DNA of 64,000 bases from Erythrobacter sp. (GCA_019739335.1 CP073261.1:2966001-3030000); one strand, 5' to 3'; counted from the first letter of the stretch, positions 37,416 through 46,804 are shown. Program-made: numbers and translations. The notes: generated from the sequence alone by a model not told the origin.

Positions 37416-38144
37416 TCAGCGACAGGCGCCCCGGCCCACTCCTCGCCCCTGATCGAAGTGGAAATGATCGGCGTGGGCGGCATTGTAATCGGGCGAGAGA
37501 ACTGTTCCGAAGCTGCTGCACGCCGAATCGCGTACCGCGCGCAGGAACTGGGCTTCGCTCTCGTCGCCGTTCCAGTCCCGGAGCACGCTCACGCGGCGTC
37601 CGTCGGCCAGCGCAAAGCCGGCTATGTCGATGGCATTGCCCGTTGCATGTTCGCTCCAGCGCCCTGATGCTGCGCCATACATTCGGCGACAGCTGTAAGT
37701 TCCGAGCTGCTCCACCTGCGTAACCTGCGAATCGAAATATTGCTCCGCCAGCCGTTGTACGTCCTGTTCCAGCCAAAGGACCAATCCCGCAGCGACCGGG
37801 CAGGTCATTTGCGGTTCTGCGGGAGATAGAAGCAGATCGGCTGGAATCAGCCTATCCCCCCGTCGACATTCGGCTTCACCAGCGGCGGGGAGCGCGGTGA
37901 AAGCGATTTCGCTGCGGTCCAGCACCGCGTGGCATGCAGGCACATCGCCCCGCAGGGCGGTAAGTTTTCCCGCGGTCGCCATTCCATGCGGATCGCGCAG
38001 GTCGAGCGGCGCCCAGGGATTGTGCTGCGGATTTTCCTCCAGCCAGCTGCGTCCGGCCAGCAGCAGCGCGATACCCACCAGCAGCGCCGCCAATGCCGTA
38101 TCCATCGGGGCAATGCGCGGCCAATTTCGCTTTTTCGGCGCCAT
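37416..38144 (-). CDS. Extensin-like (peptidase M15-type) protein, last gene of the SOS operon
   Basis: 242 aa. One N-terminal membrane anchor (residues about 15-32) and an extensin-like C-terminal domain. The metal-site pattern of LAS/M15 peptidases is visible: WSEHATGNAIDIAGF (His and Asp) and AHADHFHFD (His), with four cysteines likely paired. Such proteins probably act on cell wall peptides outside the cytoplasm; activity is not proven. Its ATG overlaps the dnaE2 stop, so it is translated from the same damage-inducible transcript, an unexpected partner for DNA repair genes. Confidence 0.88.
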   Translation of the reverse strand: MAPKKRNWPRIAPMDTALAALLVGIALLLAGRSWLEENPQHNPWAPLDLRDPHGMATAGKLTALRGDVPACHAVLDRSEIAFTALPAAGEAECRRGDRLIPADLLLSPAEPQMTCPVAAGLVLWLEQDVQRLAEQYFDSQVTQVEQLGTYSCRRMYGAASGRWSEHATGNAIDIAGFALADGRRVSVLRDWNGDESEAQFLRAVRDSACSSFGTVLSPDYNAAHADHFHFDQGRGVGRGACR

Positions 38145-41100
38145 CAGTGGAAATCACGCGATTTTGGGATGATACGGACATTGCGCGGGTGCCCACGCGT
38201 GTTGGGCAACTGATCGATCAGGTCGCGTGGGCGGATGGCCTCGTGTTCTTCGCCATCGTGCAGGCCATTGGAGGGATTGATCTTGCCCGATGGCAGCGGC
38301 GAATTGACATGATCGGCGCGCGCCAGCGGGGCGCTGAGCAGGTCGTCCGACAGGCGATGCAGCTCCGCTGTTGCGTCGGTCATCGAATGGGCGATAACGT
38401 GGATCACCTCGTCATCATATTCCACCCGCCCGCGCACTTCCATCAACCGCGATCCCATCACCACCTTGCGCTGTTTTTCCTTCAGATCGGGCCAGACGAC
38501 CAGATTGATCGTGCCCGTCTCATCCTCCAGCGTGATGAAGCACACACCCTTGGCACTGCCCGGCCGCTGACGAATCAGCACCACGCCTGCCACCTGAACC
38601 ATCGAACGGAACTTGCGGTTCCTGAGATCGCAGGCGCGCACGAAACCGCGTTCGGCAAGGCTTGCCCGCAGGAAGGCCAGCGGATGCGCCTTCAGGCTGA
38701 GCCGGATAGTCTGGTAATCGGCGACCACTTCTTCGGAAAGCGGCATTTGCGGCAGGATCGCCCTGCGGCGCTCGGCCCCCTCGTCACGTTCATCGGCATG
38801 GGCGAACAGCGGCAGCCCCGCCCCGCCCACCAGGCTGCGCGCATCCCACAGCGCCTGCCGCCGGGTCATGTCGAGCGAACCGAAGGCATCGGCGCTGGCA
38901 AGTCGCTCGATATGCGCCACCGGCAGCCGCGCCCGGTCGCGCAGCTTGGCGACATCGGCAAAAGGGCCATGATCCGCGCGCGCGGCGAGCAGTTGCGCAG
39001 CGACATATTCGGGCAGACCGTCCACCTGCCGCAGGCCGAGACGCAGGGCGATGTGTTTGTCCTGGCGACCGGATTCGGATTCGGAATCACGCGAAGAATC
39101 CAAATCCCCCAGCACCTCCAGAGTGCAGTCCCATTCCGAAAAGTTCACATCAACCGGCAGCACCGTCACCCCATGCTCCCTCGCATCGCGCACGATCTGC
39201 GCCGGCGCATAAAACCCCATCGGCTGCGAATTGAGCAGCGCGCAGCCGAACGCGGCGGGAAAGTGGCACTTCAGCCAGCTCGAAACGTAAACGAGGTGTG
39301 CGAAGCTGGCGGCGTGGCTTTCGGGGAAGCCGTATTCGCCGAAGCCGCGGATCTGGTTGAAACAGCGCTGGGCGAAATCGCGATCGTAGCCGCGCGCCAC
39401 CATCCGTTCGACCATCATGTCCTGCAATTCGTCCACCATCCCCCGGCTGCGGAAGGTCGCCATGGCCTTGCGCAGCCGGTTGGCTTCCAGCGAAGAGAAC
39501 TTCGCCGCGTCGAGCGCGATCTTCATCGCCTGCTCCTGAAAGATCGGCACCCCCAGCGTGCGCTCGAGAATGCTGGAAAGCTCGTCCGGCGGGCCGTGCT
39601 CGGGCGCGGGCGCGGGGATTACCACCTTCTCCGCACCCCGGCGGCGCTTGAGATAGGGGTGTACCATGTCGCCCTGGATCGGCCCCGGACGCACGATCGC
39701 GACCTGGATCACCAGATCGTAGAATTCGCGCGGACGCAGGCGCGGGAGCATGTTCATCTGCGCCCGGCTTTCGACCTGGAACACGCCGAGCGAATCGCCC
39801 TTGCGCAGCATTTCGTAGGTTTCCGGGTCCTCGCGCGGCACGCTGGCCAATTGCAGGCGGCGACCGTGGTGATTTTCCAGAAGATCGAGGCATTTGCGGA
39901 TGCAGGTGAGCATCCCCAGCGCCAGCACGTCCACCTTGAGGATGCCCAGCGCCTCGATATCGTCCTTGTCCCATTCGATGAAACTGCGATCGGGCATGGC
40001 CCCGTTGCCCACCGGCACTGTCTCGGTCAGCGCTTCCTTGGTCAGGATAAATCCGCCGACATGCTGCGAGAGATGGCGTGGTATTCCAATCATTTGCCGG
40101 GTCAAGGCGAGAACCCGTCGCAAGTGCGGATCACTCAGGTCCATGCCCGTTTCGGCAACGTGATCCTCGCCGATTTCGGTCCCCCACCCGCCCCATACGG
40201 TGCGCGAGAGCGCGGCGGTGACATCTTCGGAAAGGCCCATCGCCTTGCCCACTTCGCGGATCGCCATGCGCGGGCGATAGTGGATGACGGTGGCGCACAG
40301 CCCCGCGCGGTGGCGACCGTACTTGCGATAGATGTACTGGATCACCTCCTCGCGCCGTTCGTGCTCGAAATCGACATCGATATCGGGCGGCTCCTTGCGC
40401 TCCTCCGAGATAAAGCGATCGAACAGCAGCGCGTGCTTCGCCGGATCGACGCTGGTGATTTCGAGGCAATAGCACACCGCCGAATTGGCCGCCGAGCCGC
40501 GCCCCTGGCACAGGATCGGCGGATCGACCCCGCGCGCATAGTCGACGATATCCTTGATGGTGAGGAAGTAACGGGCGAGATCCAGCTTGCCGATCAGCGC
40601 CAGTTCGCGGTGCAGCGTCTGCCGCACGCTGTCGGGTACACCGGAGGGATAACGCTGGTCTGCCCCCCGCCATGTCTCGGCTTCGAGGAATTGCTGCGGC
40701 GTCATGCCGTCTGGGTAAATCTCCTCGGGATATTCGTATTTCAGTTCATCGAGGCTGAACTCGCAGGCATCGGCCACTGCGCGCGCGGCGGCAATCGCCT
40801 GGGGCCAGCGGGCGAACAGCGCCTGCATCGCCTGCGGGCTCTTGAGGTGCCGCTCGGCATTGGCGTGGAGCAGGTGCCCGGCGCTCGCCACCTTGGTCTT
40901 GTGGCGGATGGCGGTCATCACATCCTGCAAGGGGCGACGATCGGGCGCGTGGTAATGCACATCGTTGGTGGCGAGCAGCCGCAAGCCATTCGCCCGCGCC
41001 AGAGCATCGAGCCGGTCGATCCGGGCGATATCATCGCCGCTGTAGAGATAGCTGGCGGCGAGATAGCCCAAGGTGGGGAGTTGGCCGCAGAGGTGGCGCA

Positions 41101-41737
41101 GGAGATCGGGGTACGGGGCGGTCACCCGATCCCATTTCTGTTCGTCACCCCGGACTTGATCCGGGGTCCCGCTCGGTTCGGAGGCAAGCGGGACCCCGGC
41201 TCGGGGACCGGGATGACGAAAGGGAATGACATTGCTCGGCACCACAATCGTAAACCGCGCGTCCAGATCGCGCGGCGGCAGTGCGATCAGTTGCAGCCCT
41301 TCCGAATGCTCCGCCAGCATCGTCAGGCTGATCTCGCAGGCCCCCTTGTCCTGCCAGCCGCCGTCGAGTGTCTGCATCCGCCCCCTGCTGATGAGGCGGC
41401 AGAGGCGGCCATAGGCGGCGCGATCGCGCGGGTAGGCGAGGAACGCCAAGCCCTCCACTGTCTCGATCCGGCAGCCAATCACCGGGCGCAGTTTGAGCGT
41501 CTTGGCCTCGCCATGCACCCGCACCACCCCCGCCATGCTATTGGCATCGGCGATCCCCACGGCATCGTAACCCAGCGAACGGGCGGTGAGCACGAGGTCC
41601 ACCGCATCCGACGCGCCGCGCAGGAAGCTGAAGCACGAGACGAGACCCAGCTCGACAAAGGCCGCGCGCGGCGGCGCGTCTATGCTGTCCGGATCGAGCT
41701 CGATCGTGCGCTTGGGGAGGACATCGCTTTCGGGCAC
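38144..41737 (-). CDS. dnaE2: Error-prone DNA polymerase DnaE2, with an in-frame repeat insertion
   Basis: 1197 aa. C-family polymerase for SOS mutagenesis, working with ImuA and ImuB. PHP domain at the N-terminus (FVELGLVSCFSFLRGAS, GYDAVGIADANSMAGVVR), polymerase core with PPDIDVDFEHERREEVIQY and GRGSAANSAVCYCL, and a C-terminal OB fold. Residues about 174-198 (FRHPGPRAGVPL, SGTPDQVRGDEQ) come from a palindromic repeat read in frame. Its start is two bases after the udgX stop and its stop overlaps the extensin-like gene. Confidence 0.95.
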   Translation of the reverse strand: MPESDVLPKRTIELDPDSIDAPPRAAFVELGLVSCFSFLRGASDAVDLVLTARSLGYDAVGIADANSMAGVVRVHGEAKTLKLRPVIGCRIETVEGLAFLAYPRDRAAYGRLCRLISRGRMQTLDGGWQDKGACEISLTMLAEHSEGLQLIALPPRDLDARFTIVVPSNVIPFRHPGPRAGVPLASEPSGTPDQVRGDEQKWDRVTAPYPDLLRHLCGQLPTLGYLAASYLYSGDDIARIDRLDALARANGLRLLATNDVHYHAPDRRPLQDVMTAIRHKTKVASAGHLLHANAERHLKSPQAMQALFARWPQAIAAARAVADACEFSLDELKYEYPEEIYPDGMTPQQFLEAETWRGADQRYPSGVPDSVRQTLHRELALIGKLDLARYFLTIKDIVDYARGVDPPILCQGRGSAANSAVCYCLEITSVDPAKHALLFDRFISEERKEPPDIDVDFEHERREEVIQYIYRKYGRHRAGLCATVIHYRPRMAIREVGKAMGLSEDVTAALSRTVWGGWGTEIGEDHVAETGMDLSDPHLRRVLALTRQMIGIPRHLSQHVGGFILTKEALTETVPVGNGAMPDRSFIEWDKDDIEALGILKVDVLALGMLTCIRKCLDLLENHHGRRLQLASVPREDPETYEMLRKGDSLGVFQVESRAQMNMLPRLRPREFYDLVIQVAIVRPGPIQGDMVHPYLKRRRGAEKVVIPAPAPEHGPPDELSSILERTLGVPIFQEQAMKIALDAAKFSSLEANRLRKAMATFRSRGMVDELQDMMVERMVARGYDRDFAQRCFNQIRGFGEYGFPESHAASFAHLVYVSSWLKCHFPAAFGCALLNSQPMGFYAPAQIVRDAREHGVTVLPVDVNFSEWDCTLEVLGDLDSSRDSESESGRQDKHIALRLGLRQVDGLPEYVAAQLLAARADHGPFADVAKLRDRARLPVAHIERLASADAFGSLDMTRRQALWDARSLVGGAGLPLFAHADERDEGAERRRAILPQMPLSEEVVADYQTIRLSLKAHPLAFLRASLAERGFVRACDLRNRKFRSMVQVAGVVLIRQRPGSAKGVCFITLEDETGTINLVVWPDLKEKQRKVVMGSRLMEVRGRVEYDDEVIHVIAHSMTDATAELHRLSDDLLSAPLARADHVNSPLPSGKINPSNGLHDGEEHEAIRPRDLIDQLPNTRGHPRNVRIIPKSRDFH
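41144..41219. repeat. Palindromic repeat, family C, inside dnaE2
   Basis: About 76 bp. Left arm begins CGTCACCCCGGACTTGATCC and right arm ends GGGACCGGGATGACG; the arms pair as inverted copies through GGGGTCCCGCT/AGCGGGACCCC. This CGTCATCCCGGACTTGATCC type of repeat is common between genes in alphaproteobacteria. Here it is translated in DnaE2. Confidence 0.8.
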
Positions 41738-41738
41738 G

Positions 41739-43181
41739 TCACGCCGTCAATTCCGCCAGCCGCGCCCGCACTGCCGCCAGATCGGCCGCGAACAGCCGCT
41801 CCTGCTCCTCGCGCGCATCGCCGTCGAGCCGCAGCAAGTAGGATGGGTGTGCCGTCACCCACAGTTCGCTCCCGTCTTCGAGCGGGATCGGCGCGCCGCG
41901 TGCCTTGGTGATGCTGACCGTCTTGCCGAGCAGTCCGCGCGCCGCAGACGCTCCCAAGGCCAGCACCAGCTTCGGCTGCACCACCGCGCGTTCGGCTTCC
42001 TGCCACCAGCGGCAGGTGTCGATCTCCCTGGCGGTGGGCGACTGGTGCAGCCGCCGCTTGCCGCGCTGCACGAACTTGAAATGCTTCACCGCGTTGGTGA
42101 CGTAGGCTGCGCTCCGGTCGATCCCGGCCACTGCCAGCGCCGCATCGAGCACCTGCCCCGCCGGGCCGACGAACGGGCGACCGGCAAGGTCTTCCTGATC
42201 ACCCGGCTGTTCGCCGACGATCATCAGAGTGGCGCGTTGCGGCCCCTCCCCCATCACCGCACGATTGTCGAGTTCGCCGATGGGACAGTTACGACAGGCG
42301 TGAATCGCCTTGTCGATTGCCGCCAGCGTTTCGGGTTTCGCCTGGTATTCCATCCTGCCTTCCGCCACCATTGCAGCCTCGCGCGCTTGCGCGCCTGCGA
42401 TCAGTTCGGGAATCAACGCTGCTTCGGGCATGTTTTTCCAATATTTCTTCGGCATTTCCTTCAGCATCGCGCCGATCTTCAACCGCGCGGGATTGAAGAT
42501 GGAGGCATAGTACTTGCGCCACAGGTCCTCCGCCGGATCGTCGCCGGGCGCATCGGACTTCTGCGCGGGCGGGCCTTCGCACAACACCTTGCCATCCCAG
42601 TGCAGGCTGCCGCGCGGGGTCAGGATCGACCAGTGCATATTGGCGAAACGGCGGACGAAAAAGCCCGCCTCGCGCCGGAGGATGTGATGCTCCGGCTCGA
42701 ACCAGGCGACGTAATGCTCGGGCGCTTCGGGCTCGTCGCCATCCTCCACCCGCCGGAAGCGGACGAAAGCATGCATCTTGTGCGCATCGCGGCGCACCGC
42801 CTTTTCCAATTCCTCCACCCGGCGGACCTCGGGATCCGCCTTGTCCTCCATCATCCTTGGGGAAGACTGGAGCCGCCACAGCAGCCGGTACAGCAGGGCA
42901 AAGCGTTCCGGATCAGTATGATGCATGGCGCTTTGCGCAATTTGCAGGAACCGCTTGCTCGCGCGCACCACCCGCGCGGGATCGTCCGGCTGCGGCACGC
43001 GGCGGTCACCATGTGCGAACAGCGATCCTGTGCCGCCCGGCTCCACCCAGGCTACACGGTCGGGCGGTACATCGCACTGCACCAGTAGCCGCGCCCGCTC
43101 GCGCCAGAAGGTGAAATCGTCGGGCTCGGGCAGGCTGATGACGTAGTATGCGCCGAGCCTGACGTGCTGGAGGGCAGTCAT
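41739..43181 (-). CDS. udgX: UdgX family uracil-DNA binding protein fused to DUF4130
   Basis: 480 aa. The N-terminal half (to about residue 240) is a DUF4130 domain; the C-terminal half is a uracil-DNA glycosylase fold. UDG motif 323-GEQPGDQEDLAGRPFVGP and Fe-S type cysteines (C296, C299, C390) are present. UdgX proteins carry a KRRIH loop whose His bonds covalently to the abasic sugar after uracil removal; here it reads KRRLH with His379. Start ATG at 43181 overlaps the radical SAM stop; dnaE2 follows two bases after the stop. Confidence 0.92.
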   Translation of the reverse strand: MTALQHVRLGAYYVISLPEPDDFTFWRERARLLVQCDVPPDRVAWVEPGGTGSLFAHGDRRVPQPDDPARVVRASKRFLQIAQSAMHHTDPERFALLYRLLWRLQSSPRMMEDKADPEVRRVEELEKAVRRDAHKMHAFVRFRRVEDGDEPEAPEHYVAWFEPEHHILRREAGFFVRRFANMHWSILTPRGSLHWDGKVLCEGPPAQKSDAPGDDPAEDLWRKYYASIFNPARLKIGAMLKEMPKKYWKNMPEAALIPELIAGAQAREAAMVAEGRMEYQAKPETLAAIDKAIHACRNCPIGELDNRAVMGEGPQRATLMIVGEQPGDQEDLAGRPFVGPAGQVLDAALAVAGIDRSAAYVTNAVKHFKFVQRGKRRLHQSPTAREIDTCRWWQEAERAVVQPKLVLALGASAARGLLGKTVSITKARGAPIPLEDGSELWVTAHPSYLLRLDGDAREEQERLFAADLAAVRARLAELTA

Positions 43182-44422
43182 GCCGCAAACAGCTCCAGCT
43201 GCTCCTGCTTCGGGGCCAGCAGCGCGCGCAGATCGGCGCGGTCGGTCAGCAGCAGCGGGCGCCAGTCGGCGGTGACAATGAACGGGCGCACCTTGGTGAC
43301 CGAGACGGTGAGCTTGGCCACATCCTCCAGCCGCAGCGTGCGGTGGCGGCGGCTGGCGAGGATCTGCGCCACTGCGCGCGTCCCCAGCCCCGGTACCCGA
43401 AGCAACATTTCACGCGAACAGCGGTTCACATCCACCGGGAAATGTTCACGAAACTTCAGCGCCCAGGCGAGCTTGGGATCGATGTCGAGCGGCAGGTTGC
43501 CGTCCGCCCCGGTCGCCTGCACCACTTCCTGCGGCGCGAAGCCGTAGAACCGCATCAGCCAGTCGGACTGGTACAGCCGGTGTTCGCGGAGCAGCGGCGG
43601 ACGCTTCAGTGGCAGCACCGCGCTGGCATCGGGGATCGGTGAGAAGGCCGAATAATAGACGCGGCGCAGGCGGAACCGGTCATAGAGCCGGCTGGCCTTA
43701 CCGACGATATCGGCATCGCTGGCCGCATCCGCGCCGACGATCATCTGCGTCGATTGCCCGCCCGGTGCGAAGCGCGGCGCGTGGCGAAAGCGCTTCTTCT
43801 CGTCCTTGGCCTGAATGATCGCCATTTTCACCCCGCCCATCGCCCCTTCGATCTGGGTGGCATTCTTGTCCGGCGCGAGGCGGGTCAGCCCCGCAACCGT
43901 CGGCATTTCGACATTGATCGAGACGCGATCGGCATAGAGCCCTGCCTGGTGCACCAGCGCCGGGTCCGCTTCGGGAATGGTCTTCAGGTGGATGTAGCCG
44001 CGAAAATCGTGTTCATCCCGCAGGATACGTCCCACTTCTACCAGCTGTTCCATCGTGTGATCGGCGCTCTTGATAATGCCGGAGGAGAGGAACAGCCCCT
44101 CGATATAATTGCGCCGGTAGAAGGTCAGCGTCAGGTCCGCCACTTCCTGCGGGCTGAACCGCGCCCGCCGCGTGTTCGAGCTCTTGCGGTTCACGCAATA
44201 GTGGCAATCGAAAATGCAGTGGTTGGTCAGCAGGATCTTCAGCAGCGAAATGCAGCGGCCATCGGGCGCATAGGCATGGCAGATGCCCATCCCCTCGGTC
44301 GAGCCAATGCCCTTCCCGCCCTTCGAATTGCGCTTGGCCGTGCCGGAGGAGGCGCAGGAAGCATCGTATTTCGCTGCGTCGGCAAGGATTTCCAGCTTCT
44401 GGATGGTTTCGAGAACAGGCAT
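43178..44422 (-). CDS. Putative DNA modification/repair radical SAM protein (UDG-linked type)
   Basis: 414 aa. Radical SAM enzyme with the 4Fe-4S motif C69-IFD-C73-HY-C76 and a C-terminal helix-hairpin-helix (LLRVPGLGTRAVAQILASRR), which suggests DNA binding. Enzymes of this type are typically encoded next to a UDG-like gene, as here; substrate and product are unknown. ATG at 44422 is chosen: the LexA-type box at 44425-44439 lies just upstream, and a TTG at 44470 would lie beyond the box. First gene of radical SAM-udgX-dnaE2-extensin. Confidence 0.9.
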   Translation of the reverse strand: MPVLETIQKLEILADAAKYDASCASSGTAKRNSKGGKGIGSTEGMGICHAYAPDGRCISLLKILLTNHCIFDCHYCVNRKSSNTRRARFSPQEVADLTLTFYRRNYIEGLFLSSGIIKSADHTMEQLVEVGRILRDEHDFRGYIHLKTIPEADPALVHQAGLYADRVSINVEMPTVAGLTRLAPDKNATQIEGAMGGVKMAIIQAKDEKKRFRHAPRFAPGGQSTQMIVGADAASDADIVGKASRLYDRFRLRRVYYSAFSPIPDASAVLPLKRPPLLREHRLYQSDWLMRFYGFAPQEVVQATGADGNLPLDIDPKLAWALKFREHFPVDVNRCSREMLLRVPGLGTRAVAQILASRRHRTLRLEDVAKLTVSVTKVRPFIVTADWRPLLLTDRADLRALLAPKQEQLELFAA

Positions 44423-44424
44423 TT

Positions 44425-44439
44425 GTTCTTTATATGTTC
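44425..44439 (-). promoter_or_regulatory. LexA (SOS) box before the radical SAM-udgX-dnaE2 operon
   Basis: GTTC-TTTATAT-GTTC on the plus strand (GAAC-N7-GAAC on the gene strand), the alphaproteobacterial SOS box. It is two bases upstream of the radical SAM start codon. It matches the imuA box in 14 of 17 aligned bases including TTGTTC and TATGTTC. Confidence 0.85.
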
Positions 44440-44633
44440 TTGCATCCGATTCGCAAGGCGATTGCGGCAAAGCGATTACCGCTCAAAATCCGTATTCCCT
44501 TTTGCGAAGCGCTCGCATAAAGAACGGGGGCGTACCGGGCCCCTCTGGCGAGCAACTGCTCGTGATGTCGGACGTGAGAGAGAGGGGCGGCCGAACACTC
44601 ACATCGCCTCCCCCACGATATGAGGAGACGATC

Positions 44634-45359
44634 ATGATGACCCGCAGAACCGTTTTGGGAACCACTGGTGCCTTGGGAGCGAGCGCCCTGCTCGGTGGCG
44701 GTGCAGCACTTGCCGCGCAGGACAGCGACGGCGGACTTACCCCCGCCCCGCCCGCAACCGACCTCACTCCCGATCAGGCGCTCGATCTGCTGCGTGAAGG
44801 CAATGCCGCCTTCCTGCGCGGCGAGCAGACGCGGGTGCTCACCAGCGCCCAGCGCCGCCTCGATCTGGCGACCGGGCAGAACCCCTTTGCCGCCTATGTT
44901 TCCTGCTCCGACAGCCGGGTGCCGCCGGAACTGCTGTTCGGCCGCGGACTGGGCGAACTGTTCATCATCCGCAACGCCGGGAATACCGTCGATACGGTGG
45001 CGCTCGGCTCGATCGAATATGCGGTGGCGGTGTTGCAAGTGCCGCTGGTGGTGGTGATGGGCCACCAGAGCTGCGGAGCAGTGAAAGCGGCGACCGACGT
45101 GGTCAACGACAATGCCACCTTCCCCGGCCAGATCGGGCGGATGATCGAGCCGATCATACCCGCCGTGCTCGCCGCGCGCAGCGAGGACGGCGATTTCCTC
45201 GACAATTCGGTACGCGCAAACGTGCGCCGCGTGGTGCGCCAGCTGCGCGAGCAGACCGATCCGATCATGATGGAGCCGCAGCGTTCCGGTCGCCTCAAGG
45301 TTGTCGGCGCGTATTATGGCCTTAACGACGGGCAAGTGGACTTCTTCGATCTGCCTTGA
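44634..45359 (+). CDS. Beta-class carbonic anhydrase, exported
   Basis: 241 aa. Reversible hydration of CO2. An N-terminal Tat-like signal (MTRRTVLGTTGALGASALL, cleavage near ALAAQ) suggests export in folded form to the periplasm. Zinc ligands are present: CSDSRVPPELLF (Cys and Asp) and GHQSCGAV (His and Cys). The gene is divergent from the SOS operon with about 210 bases between them that contain the LexA box but no other gene. GAGGAG precedes ATG at 44634. Confidence 0.92.
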   Translation: MMTRRTVLGTTGALGASALLGGGAALAAQDSDGGLTPAPPATDLTPDQALDLLREGNAAFLRGEQTRVLTSAQRRLDLATGQNPFAAYVSCSDSRVPPELLFGRGLGELFIIRNAGNTVDTVALGSIEYAVAVLQVPLVVVMGHQSCGAVKAATDVVNDNATFPGQIGRMIEPIIPAVLAARSEDGDFLDNSVRANVRRVVRQLREQTDPIMMEPQRSGRLKVVGAYYGLNDGQVDFFDLP

Positions 45360-45381
45360 GCACATCTCCCGCGCCGACCCA

Positions 45382-45400
45382 CCCCGCGTGCTCCGCGGGG
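45382..45400 (+). terminator. Hairpin after the carbonic anhydrase gene
   Basis: CCCCGCG-TGCTC-CGCGGGG, 23 bases after the stop; only a weak T-rich tail (GATTCTTC). Confidence 0.4.
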
Positions 45401-45488
45401 GATTCTTCAGGCTTTAACCATGTCCGTTCACCCCGGCTTTACCAATGCCCTTCACATTCCGGCAAAAGAATGGAAACGGGGCACTGCT

Positions 45489-45896
45489 ATGAGATTGTTC
45501 GGGCGCGAGAAAACCATTCCGGCCCCCGAACGCCGGGGCGCGCCGCGGGTGCGGGTGGATTGCCTGGCCACGCTGGTGATGCCGAGCGGTAATGTCGCCG
45601 GGAGATTGTTCGACATTTCCGATGTCGGCGCGCGGCTGTCCATGGAAAACCCTCCCGGCATGGGCTGCGGGGCGATCCTCGAATGGCCCTGGGGCGAGGC
45701 GTTCTGCCATATCACCTGGGTCAAACCGGGTATGTGCGGGGTGACTTTCGATCGCCCGCTGCTGGCCCGCGTGCTAAACGAAACGATTGAATCCGCACCC
45801 GCCGGACCGCGACTCGTTCATTCCGGACAACGAGAAAGCACGCAGGGCACTGCATCGCCCGGTTCGGCGGATATACCCCCACGCCTGTTCTGCTGA
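45489..45896 (+). CDS. PilZ domain protein
   Basis: 135 aa, a single PilZ domain with the c-di-GMP binding signatures: RRGAPRVRV near residue 15 (RxxxR type) and FDISDVGARL (DxSxxG type). The C-terminal tail is low complexity. Likely a stand-alone c-di-GMP receptor; its target is unknown. ATG at 45489 is used; an in-frame ATG at 45420 would add 23 residues without family similarity. Confidence 0.85.
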   Translation: MRLFGREKTIPAPERRGAPRVRVDCLATLVMPSGNVAGRLFDISDVGARLSMENPPGMGCGAILEWPWGEAFCHITWVKPGMCGVTFDRPLLARVLNETIESAPAGPRLVHSGQRESTQGTASPGSADIPPRLFC

Positions 45897-45946
45897 TCCG
45901 GCAAAACCCGGTTGAGGCGCGCGGCAGCTTCGGGCAATGAACCCGA

Positions 45947-46747
45947 ATGGATATCATGGCCCTGCTTACCGATCCGGCCGCCTGGCTGGCCCTGCTCACC
46001 CTGATCGCGCTGGAGGTGGTGCTCGGCATCGACAACCTCATCTTCATCGCCATCCTGTCCAACAAGCTGCCCGAACACCAGCAGCAGCGGGCGCGGCGAA
46101 TCGGATTGATGCTGGCGCTGGTGATGCGAATCGGGCTGCTGATGCTGATCGGCTGGATCGTCACCCTGCAGAACCCGCTGTTCGATCTGGGCCTGCAAGG
46201 CACGCCCAACGACTATGGCGAGCCGAGCTTCGAGACCGCCTTTTCCGGGCGGGACCTGATCCTGCTGGCTGGCGGGCTGTTCCTGCTGTGGAAGGCGACC
46301 AAGGAAATCCACCATTCGATGGAGCCGGAAGACAATTCGGGCGACCTGCTCGACAAGACCCCGGGCGTGGCAAAAGCGGCCACTGCCACTTTCGGCGCAG
46401 TGATCGCGCAGATCGTGGCGATCGATCTGGTGTTCTCGGTCGATTCGATTCTCACCGCCGTGGGCATGACCGACGACATCCCGATCATGGTTGCCGCCGT
46501 GGTCATCACCGTCACCATCATGCTGTTCGCCGCCGACCCGCTCGCGGGCTTCATCGAGAAGAACCCGACGCTGGTGATGCTGGCGCTGGCCTTCTTGGTG
46601 ATGATCGGCGTGGTGCTGATCGCCGACGGCTTCGGCTTCCACGTGCCCAAGGGCTATATCTACGCGGCGATGGGCTTCTCGGTGGGGGTGGAGATACTCA
46701 ACATCGTGCAGCGCAACCGGCGGGCGAGGTTGGCGGCGGCTGGGTGA
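45947..46747 (+). CDS. TerC family integral membrane protein
   Basis: 266 aa, seven or so transmembrane helices. TerC signatures: [21 protein letters not shown] with the conserved acidic residues in the first helix and [20 protein letters not shown] in the second repeat. Members are linked to metal (manganese) efflux during protein secretion or to tellurite resistance; which applies here is unknown. ATG at 45947 follows the PilZ gene by 50 bases. Confidence 0.93.
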   Translation: MDIMALLTDPAAWLALLTLIALEVVLGIDNLIFIAILSNKLPEHQQQRARRIGLMLALVMRIGLLMLIGWIVTLQNPLFDLGLQGTPNDYGEPSFETAFSGRDLILLAGGLFLLWKATKEIHHSMEPEDNSGDLLDKTPGVAKAATATFGAVIAQIVAIDLVFSVDSILTAVGMTDDIPIMVAAVVITVTIMLFAADPLAGFIEKNPTLVMLALAFLVMIGVVLIADGFGFHVPKGYIYAAMGFSVGVEILNIVQRNRRARLAAAG

Positions 46748-46804
46748 GTTCGGGGACGCCCTATGTTCCCGCTTGCTCATACCTTCTCGTGCCTTCGCAC
46801 TTCA

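Noticed and set aside
44423..44633. Additional gene between the SOS operon and carbonic anhydrase
   Set aside because: No start with a ribosome binding site or coding character; the interval holds the LexA box and the two divergent promoters.
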